The notes under the pieces: model-generated
The model's input: only the letters and a program-made list of their open reading frames with translations
Databases searched by the model: none
What the model was told of the DNA's origin: nothing
Part shown: one piece after another, positions 57,760 to 64,000 of the stretch
How the letters are laid out: the number at the start of each line of letters is the position of its first letter
Numbering within the stretch: position 1 is the first letter of the stretch
Made by a program: the position numbers and the translations under genes
Assembly: GCA_030765065.1 (NCBI GenBank)
Contig: CM060990.1
Location: 4,706,001-4,770,000 of the forward strand
Reading direction: 5' to 3'
From: Deroplatys truncata
Lineage: Eukaryota; Arthropoda; Insecta; Mantodea; Mantidae
DNA length: 64,000 bases

Positions 57760-58299
57760 ACAATTTTGTATACAATTCAATGCATAGCTGAGAGTTAGCT
57801 CGAGCGAGTCTACCTATATTCACTGAAATTAAGCATTGTGAGCAATAATTTAAATGACTGAAAATACTTTAAATAATGGTGAAATTTGTATCCTAAAAGA
57901 CTTGAGCCCTGTATACATTAACAGCATTAAGACTGTTTGCCACGCTGGAATACAAATTTTGAAAATAAAAAGACTTTCATTTAAATAATAAACAAATTTG
58001 CATAACCTGATGTTACAAGTGTAATGACATATACAGAATCAATGAGTCGGATGAGGAAGTGATGGAAATGTAAGATAAATAATAACAATAAAAACAATTA
58101 AGGTATGCTTTTACATAGTGTTTTTATTCATTAAAAATCCTTGCATTCCTAATGAAAAATAAATCATTACAATGATTAGTTTAAGTTATGTCACAATGAT
58201 CAAAAAGAGAACCGTCTTTTGATGCATTACTGGATCTTAAGTCAGAGCACCAAAAAATGACAAATCACGGCTTCTCCATTTTAGATGTGGTGTCACTAT
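57760..58299. other. AT-rich interior of the Polinton-like element, no gene
   Basis: About 540 bp between the two gene remnants. It holds only poly(A)-signal-like words on both strands (for example near 57964 plus and 58121 minus), as expected between two convergent genes. Confidence 0.5.
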
Positions 58300-58887
58300 T
58301 CAGGTAAATTCCTGTAACACAGCAGGTTGAGTATGCAGATCCATGGTCCTAAATGGGTGAAGCAGAGTCTTATCCAGCTTAACAGTCTTGAGGATCTCAG
58401 CATCAGAAAGTCGAATCACAGGCCTTCTCCACTCGATGAGTACAGGTTTAACAACAGCATTCTGTTCGCCCTGAGACGGAGTAAAGTATATAAATGTTCA
58501 ACTTGACAAGGGATTCTAAACTCGTTAGAGTCCAGAGCTGATGTATTATATGGTGAAAACACGTGTTCCTCTTCTTAGTGATCTTGTCGTCGAATCTCGC
58601 TGTCATTGAGGTGTCGGTAACATTGAAGATGCCCATGATTATAGGATTCTGAAGCCCAATAACTGTAGGAACTGCTGATTGCGTGATGTTAACCTGATGG
58701 GCGTCAAGGGCAGAGCATGATGTGTGAATCGAATCATTCCATTATTATATCCTCGACGTCGTTGACTCCTTCTAAAATCTATAGGCATTATGCTTATATC
58801 CTTGTTTCTAAAGCCAATAATATTGCTGCTATGCTCCCCTGGTTGCTCTATGAAGCGGATGTTTATGAACAACAGGTGCTCGAACAA
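58300..58887 (-). pseudogene. Decayed minus-strand gene at the right inverted repeat
   Basis: Protein-like pieces follow each other in three frames: 58639-58887 (with KDISIMPIDFRR and GYNNGMIRFTHHAL), 58448 to about 58745 (with VPTVIGLQNPIIMGIFNVTD and TARFDDKITKKRNTC), and about 58300-58480 (with VVKPVLIEWRRPVIRLSD and LLHPFRTMDLHTQPAVL) up to a stop at 58300. The start lies inside the inner edge of the right inverted repeat. A minus-strand AATAAA lies near 58121. Length (about 200 codons) and composition argue for a real former gene. A structural protein of a Polinton is one possibility, but I cannot identify it. Confidence 0.5.
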
Positions 58888-59457
58888 TGGAAAGGGACCG
58901 GCTTTGTTATGGGGCAGTGGAATGAGAAATAAAGGCTTGCCCCGGACAATAGAACTTGTTTCTCTTTTGTCACGACCCTAATTCATCATGGGCTTTGTTC
59001 ATTTTGACAGCTGAAGGGTAAGCATTGTTCTTTTGTTAAAAGCTAGTGGAATGAGTATGCCAGCAAGTAGCCTTGCCCCGGAAAATAGAAAGGCACACAA
59101 TAGAATCCCTTCCTTTATCCAGTAAGCTCTTTGGTCCCGCACGTGTTCGAGAAACAATGGAAGTGGGGGTGGGTAACTACAACAGGTGCAGAAGTGGCCG
59201 GATGTGGAACGGGTAGGAAAAACATCTCGCCTTTGTTACAGAGCCATAAATTTATGACCCCTTTGTTCGTTTTGACAGTTGATTGACAGCCTTAATTGCT
59301 TAACTGTCAAGCTTCCATTGTACTCAACAAGATTTATGACCCTCAGCCTGCAACTAAAACTACCAAGAAGTTGGGGGTGGGGGTGGGGCGGGGCTAATTA
59401 GCATATGAATAGACATTCCTGCATATTAAGTGTTTTAACTCCCAATTTATAACTACT
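58873..59457 (-). repeat. Right terminal inverted repeat
   Basis: 585 bp, the inverse of the left repeat. The G-rich tract at 59372-59393 lies 63 bp from the end, as in the left repeat (66 bp). The start codon region of the decayed minus-strand gene at 58300-58887 lies inside its inner edge. Confidence 0.95.
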
Positions 59458-59582
59458 CAGAAAGATACACAACAGTCATGTATAAGCAATACTACTCCTA
59501 AAACTACATAACCAGAAAGATACATTACAGCCATGTATAAGCAATACTACTCCTAAAACTACTTAACCAGAAAGATACATTT
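59458..59582 (+). repeat. 55-bp tandem repeat, right part
   Basis: Continues the array of 52786-52904: aaccagaaag at 59510 and 59565 are 55 bp apart, and the first partial unit starts with the duplicated cagaaa at 59458. It ends near 59582 where the next LINE begins. Confidence 0.9.
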
Positions 59583-59604
59583 TAATACACTTTTAATAGG
59601 GGAA

Positions 59605-59844
59605 GTGGTGAAGTCGGCAGAAACAGGTGTCAGCGTGCCGGAAGAGGTTGCATCAGCAACTACTTCTTCCATGGCGGAGGATATGCGGATAGATGACTCG
59701 TTAGCTGAGAATACCGTCGCCACTACGTCATCTGTGTATGGAGTTATAGTTAGCCAACGTGATCCTCGATTAGAAAAACGCAAAAAGAGTGCGTCGTCAC
59801 CGACAAGGCAGTCCAAAAAACCGAGTAAGCCGGTGACTAAGTAA
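59605..59844 (+). pseudogene. C-terminal end of LINE ORF1
   Basis: A 79-codon frame rich in Ser, Thr, Ala and Lys with a basic end (EKRKKSASSPTRQSKKPSK). It stops 14 bp before the first ATG of the ORF2 frame. Its position just before the endonuclease suggests the tail of the RNA-binding ORF1 protein. No domain is recognisable. Confidence 0.5.
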
Positions 59845-59858
59845 TCCTCCTCGTTTAT

Positions 59859-60440
59859 ATGGTGTTGATACTTCAAAACTTGGCGACCGTGAACGTGAAT
59901 TGTCTCAGGAGTAGAGCCAAGCAAACTTTGTTAAGAGATTTTGTGTACGATAATGACATTGATATTCTGTTTTTGCAGGAGAATAATGAACACAAGCTAG
60001 ATTTCTTTGGACCGCAATATAATTACATTTCCAATGTTGGGGATTCCCAGCGCGGTACAGCGATTGTTTACCGCTCGTCTTATGGTATTCGATTAGCGGA
60101 GAGGCATGTGAGTGGTAGGATTACATCCTTATTTTTGGAGGACAGCAATATTTTTCTGGTGAATCTATATTTACCCTCAGTGTCGAACAGAAGGAAGGAG
60201 CGCGAAGCTTTCCTCACCTCGGAACTGCCGTTCTTTTTGCGTCATAAATACGATAAACTACTTCTAGGTGGGGACCTTAATTGTGTCATCAGTGCTAAGG
60301 ACCAGACAGGCCAATATTTTCCGTCACCTTCTTTAGACCGAGTGTGCCAAGCCTTGGAATTATGGGACGCATGGGAACATTTGTATGCCAATTTGGTTGA
60401 ATATACTTTCATCGCTATAATAGTGCTTCCAGAATAGATC
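59859..60440 (+). pseudogene. LINE ORF2 endonuclease domain
   Basis: LATVNVNCLRSRAK fits the first EEP motif (asparagine retained). DIDILFLQE holds the catalytic glutamate, and GTAIVYRSS with NLYLPS the next strands. LLLGGDLNCVIS holds the aspartate/asparagine pair, and YTF-like residues follow near 60405. The frame then shifts by one base at about 60411; the SDHHSL motif is read in the next frame at about 60508. All main catalytic positions seen here are intact, so inactivation is by frameshift. The enzyme nicks target DNA to prime reverse transcription. Confidence 0.8.
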
Positions 60441-60448
60441 GATTTTAT

Positions 60449-61033
60449 GTGAGTAAATCGATGCGGCAGATGGTACGGACCATGCAAGTTCATCCGGTAC
60501 CCTTAAGTGATCACCATTCCTTGATCATGCAAATAGCTCATACTGCAAGGAGACCCACTATGGGGAGGGGCGCTTGGAAACTTAATAATACGCTGCTACA
60601 AGATCCAGTAATTTCCGAAAAGTTCTCCCATATGTGGGCGAGATGGGCAAAAACAGCTCAACGTCGAACCCCCAATAAACTGAATCAATGGTTATATACT
60701 TTTAAGCCGGCAATACGCAACTTTTACAAACGGGAAGGGATAGCAAAGTCTAAGAACAGACGGCAACTGTTGCACTATTATTACGATTTGTTAAATCACT
60801 TATATGACCTACAACGCCATGGACAGGACGTGACCAATCACTTTTCTGCAATAAAAAGGAGAATGTGTTGTCTTCAGGAGGAGCTTTATCATGGTGCACA
60901 ACTGCGTTCCGGCGACCCTTCTGTAGTACGAGAAGAGAAAAACTCGCTTTTTCATCTAGCGTCTGAAAAACGTCGTGGTGAGCGGAAATACATCTCTCTA
61001 CATACTTCAAGAGGCCTATCAACACTTTTCTGA
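60449..61033 (+). pseudogene. LINE ORF2 linker after the endonuclease
   Basis: Begins with SKSMRQMVRTMQVHPVPLSD and HHSLIMQI (the SDH motif closing the endonuclease). Then GRGAWKLNNTLLQDP and FSHMWARWAKT follow, typical of the L1/Tx1 linker (GxGxWKLNxxLLxD). A frame change near 60985-61030 leads into the RT frame. Confidence 0.75.
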
Positions 61034-62119
61034 TAAATTCGGTGCAGTTGAAGCTGATGTCTCTGCGCGGCAAGATGTTTATCGTCATATAACACAACAG
61101 ATATCCCCAGATACCAATACCGTCTTAAATCAGGATATTACGTCTGAGGAATTATGGGCTGCTTTAGCCTCAGCCACTCTGGACTCGGCGCCTGGACCTG
61201 ATGGACTCAGTTATCGGTTTTACAAAGCCAACTGGAAGATCCTTAAAGATATCTTACTCGACGTCATGCTGGAGGTACAGCGTCATACAGGCACTTTAAC
61301 TGGGTTTAATGAAGGTATCATTGTGTTGATCCGTAAACAGACGGTAGCAACGGAACTAAACTCGTTTCGGCCTATTACGCTTTTGAATGCAGATTATAAG
61401 TTGTTCACAAAAATCTTGGCTAACAGGTTGAGGCCCTATCTGCCTGACATCATTTGACTTGGACAAACGTGCGGTATACCGGAGAGGAAGATCACACATA
61501 TTCTAATGAAGTTACGAGATGTCATTATCGCTGGTGAACGGAATCCCAACATGGTGGCAGCCTTGTTGGCTTTAGATTTCACGCTGCCTTTGATAGGATT
61601 AACCACGATTATCTATGGGGTGTTTTGAAGAGCTTTGGATTTTCACAGCCATTTCAAAGCCTTTTACAATCTCTTTATCGAGATGCGCACTCCCGAGTTC
61701 AAATTAATGGCTTTCTTACGCGACCAGTACTTATAGCACAGTCGATACGGCAGGGATGTCCCCTCTCTATGATACTGTATACTTTGAGCGTTGAACCACT
61801 GATTAGAGGCATGGCGACTTTATTTCATCATTCCAATAATCCTTTCAATTGTAAAAGAATTTTGGCTTATGCTGATGATGTCACCTTGATTCTCGCTCAT
61901 GCTGATGATCCTGACAAACTGGCGCCGCTATTAACGACATACCAGGATGCCTCTGGAGCTTTGATAAATTATGGCAAGTCACAACTATTACCGTTGATAA
62001 ATTATGGCAAGTCACAACTATTAACGTTGAATAGCTGGCCAACGGACACTGCTCGATTTACCTGTAGCAGTTCAGTGAAGATATTGGGCATTATTTTACC
62101 TCCAGGCTGGAAGGGTTAA
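60985..62119 (+). pseudogene. LINE ORF2 reverse transcriptase
   Basis: Motifs in order: EELWAALASATLDSAPGPDG with FYKANW (about 61147-61235), IVLIRKQ, NSFRPITLLNADYKLFTKIL with NRL (about 61348-61430), a stop at 61457, then ITHILMKLRDVI. The next frame has AAFDRINHDYLW (motif A, about 61585-61620), IRQGCPLSMILYTLSVEPL (motif B), and LAYADDVTLIL (motif C; YADD codons at 61868-61879, intact). A 33-bp perfect-looking tandem duplication (61961-62026, one base differing) repeats the NYGKSQLL segment. The frame ends at 62119. Confidence 0.85.
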
Positions 62120-62226
62120 TAGCGTAGAATTGGAAGCGACTTGTACCTATGTGCATTTCTCTTCTGACCTCGCAGTTGACACGGAATTTAAACTTTGTGC
62201 AAAAAATCTGACATGTTAAAACCTTT

Positions 62227-62850
62227 GTGCTAGCGAAACTCTGGTATGTGGCGCAGGTGATACCGATGTTACCACAATATTCCCAGCAACCAGAAAGAGC
62301 GATTGGCTACTACGTTTGGAAAAATCACTTCTATAAGGTAGCCCGACCCCAATTACGCAGAGCAATCACGGAGGGTGGTTGGAATCTTATTGATGTGCAG
62401 ATTAAATGTCGGGCTTTGTTGATCCATTCTATATTGTGTACTCTCCACAGACACGGTGCCAATCAGGTGGTGCAGTTTTGTATGAGCATGGCTGGGACGC
62501 CTGCCGGACAGTTCAAACAGGTTCTGACAGACTATAGAAGAATACTACCTGTGATAGATACGTCGCTCAGTCTTCCCACCACCTTCCTGAAAGATTCCAT
62601 GACAGTGCCTGTGATAGAACGGAAATACCCACCACGGCAGCGGGTATGGAAAATGTTGCTTATAAACTATATACCCTTGGAGTGGAAGGTTTCTTTTTAT
62701 TTCTTCATCAACGAATTGATACCTACAGAGTCCAAGCGATATAAACATAATTTATCCTCGGCACCTTAGTGTAAGCGTTGTGGTGGTGTGGACACTCAAA
62801 TTCATCGAATAACCACCTGTGTTAGTAACAGGGACATCTGAAATTGGACC
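62227..62850 (+). pseudogene. LINE ORF2 C-terminal part with CCHC knuckle
   Basis: LAKLWYVAQVIPMLP and GGWNLIDVQIKCRALL are the conserved post-RT segments of L1/Tx1 elements. After a stop at 62767-62769, the codons CKRCGGVDTQIHRITTC encode a C-x2-C-x7-H-x4-C-type knuckle. Further open codons to about 63047 belong to the same tail. About 110 bp before 62227 is too decayed to read. Confidence 0.75.
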
Positions 62851-63110
62851 AAGAAACATATAGGTCATTTAATCGGCAGCTGTTTAGAACATCGGACTAC
62901 GTCTGTCCTATTAGCTTGGGACTTTCAGAAGGGAGCTACCAAAATTACACAGGTGTGGTTAACATTGGCACTCTATCATTACTGTTTGCACGAAGAATCC
63001 CCATCTCTCCTCACTTTCCAAAAATGGCTTCGGTCAGAGCGATATAAGATTCGGCGACAACCCCGAATATGGAACGTATTAAATTTGCAGTTAGATTTCA
63101 CGCTGTAAAA

Positions 63111-64000
63111 AAAGAAAAAGGAAAGAAAGTAGACCACGAAAGACTCCCGTCACATTACAAAAATAAGCAAAAAAGTGGAATGTAATATTTTAATATAATT
63201 CCTCTACAAAAAAATTTGCATGTTGGGACTTGTAGCTTTGTTTAGCGATCTAAATCAGCGTTAATTAAACTCTTTAAGTATATGTATAGAACATTATACT
63301 ATTTAACAATAAATTCACTCAACAAAAAAGAGAATAGCGACAGTCAAATGTTTAAGAGCAGGACGCTATAAATAAATAAAAAAAAGAATACAAAATGTAG
63401 ATGTCTTTATTTCTGAGACAGCCATCTGTTATTAAACATTCGCCTTGTTCATTACATGGGTATTCTCTTAAAGTCCCTTCAACGTTCAGCTGTTTGTTGC
63501 GTATGCATGGAATCTGTATGGAATTTTAAGGCCAGCATATAGCATCAGGTGCTTAATCGCTTGGCATTTGCTGCTGCATTTGCATCGTTTTTATAATAGC
63601 GCATTGAGTAAAAACCTTTATGGAACGATTAATTACATTAATCGACTCAATGGTATGCAACTTTTAATGTTGGTAACTAGCAAACATTGACAGAGACACA
63701 CAATCCTATCATTACATTACTGAATTGGGATAGGGGGCCAGCACTTGGTATGGGAGTATAACACGTTGGATGCTATTTTGGTGTGATGTTATTTCTCTTC
63801 TACCACAAGAAACAACTGAATAGCGACGGCACTTTAAACAGATGACAAAGGTATTGATACTTTAGGCGTCATTTTGGGTGTGGTATTAAAACACGTAGGT
63901 ATGTGTTAAGACAAGTCGGGTACCATGGATGTGGTATGGTTGGGTTGCTGGGTTCGTTGGGGGTGCGTGGGTGTGTTGTTTTCGTAGCTTCTTAGTCCCT
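63111..64000. other. AT-rich DNA, no gene recognised
   Basis: No coding region on either strand. The last 300 bp contain several ggtatgg, gtgtggtat and gggtgtg words of uneven spacing, which may be the edge of a degenerate repeat that continues outside the window. Confidence 0.4.

Larger units (their letters stand above)
52905..59457 (+). mobile_element. 6.55-kb Polinton-like element with long terminal inverted repeats
   Basis: The ends are AGTAGTTATAA and TTATAACTACT, extended as inverted repeats of 596 bp (52905-53500) and 585 bp (58873-59457). The flanks carry an identical 6-bp cagaaa (52899-52904 and 59458-59463), the target-site duplication. Both flanks are units of one 55-bp repeat, so the insertion is unambiguous. 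Long inverted repeats, 5'-AG ends and 6-bp duplications are the combination known for Polintons/Mavericks. The element is much shorter than the usual 15-20 kb, and no polymerase B, integrase, ATPase or protease is present. It carries one small spliced gene (56222-57272), a decayed minus-strand gene (58300-58887), and a repeat-filled left half. A non-autonomous or reduced Polinton is most likely; an unrelated element with the same duplication length remains possible. Confidence 0.8.
59583..63110 (+). mobile_element. L1/Tx1-like LINE, decayed
   Basis: A plus-strand LINE of about 3.5 kb. It contains a short serine-rich ORF1 end, an endonuclease, a linker, a reverse transcriptase with an intact YADD, and a C-terminal knuckle. 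It ends in an A-rich tail (gtaaaaaaagaaaaagg at about 63107). At least four frameshifts or stops break ORF2. The 5' part of ORF1 is missing, so it is 5'-truncated just where the 55-bp repeat ends. Wording of the RT (FRPITLLNADYKLFTKILANR) is typical of the L1/Tx1 group rather than of the I/Jockey group. No clear target duplication was found. Confidence 0.85.

Noticed and set aside
52905..59457. Integrated densovirus-like genome, suggested by long inverted repeats and small size
   Set aside because: No replication or capsid domain of that group is recognisable, the interior is repeat-filled, and the 6-bp duplication with 5'-AG ends fits a Polinton-like transposon better.

Overview
This is a transposon-rich and satellite-rich stretch of a large, AT-rich animal genome, most likely an insect. 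The evidence is decayed LINEs of three types, tRNA-derived SINEs, a gypsy-like gag, an IS630/Tc1-type transposase and a Polinton-like element. One diverged SINE resembles, from memory, a SINE common in grasshoppers and relatives, which would fit a hemimetabolous (polyneopteran) insect. That is a weak inference, and no species is claimed. I see no confident host protein-coding gene. Nothing here is bacterial.

Layout. 1-550: four decayed copies of a satellite. 700-2993: a 5'-truncated, dead LINE on the minus strand, sitting exactly at the left edge of the main array. 2994-32850: one uninterrupted array of about 228 monomers of 131 bp with no net indel, organised in nested multi-monomer blocks (20-, 34/36- and 63-monomer offsets). 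32851-38790: mostly unique AT-rich DNA with one well-bounded SINE (34699-34981, 11-bp target-site duplication) and a heat-shock-element/CCAAT cluster near 36.13 kb. 38791-41590: a decayed tandem repeat of about 120 bp, interrupted by a fold-back DNA transposon with two 540-bp arms (39862-41526). 42.1-43.95 kb: remnant of a gypsy-like LTR retrotransposon (primer-binding-site-like sequence and gag). 43.95-49.26 kb: a minisatellite of about 40/81 bp, split by a 4.3-kb I/R1-like LINE (endonuclease, RT, RNase H) and by a headless SINE copy. 50.37-50.55 kb: another SINE. 52905-59457: a 6.55-kb DNA element with terminal inverted repeats of about 590 bp, 5'-AG termini and a 6-bp target duplication, inserted in a 55-bp tandem repeat. 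59.58-63.11 kb: a decayed L1/Tx1-like LINE on the plus strand. 63.1-64 kb: AT-rich, nothing recognised.

The 6.55-kb element is the most promising candidate for an undescribed system. Its ends look like those of Polinton/Maverick elements, but it lacks room for polymerase B or integrase. It carries one apparently complete small spliced gene (TATA box, GT-AG intron, poly(A) signal), a second decayed gene on the other strand that starts inside the right inverted repeat, a G-quadruplex-like tract in both inverted repeats, and an interior packed with repeats bearing B-box-like motifs. It looks like a non-autonomous or highly reduced Polinton-like element.

Most insertions are nested in tandem repeats, so target-site duplications and relative ages can be read directly: satellite, then LINE at its edge; 81-bp minisatellite, then LINE and SINE; 120-bp repeat, then fold-back element; 55-bp repeat, then Polinton-like element.
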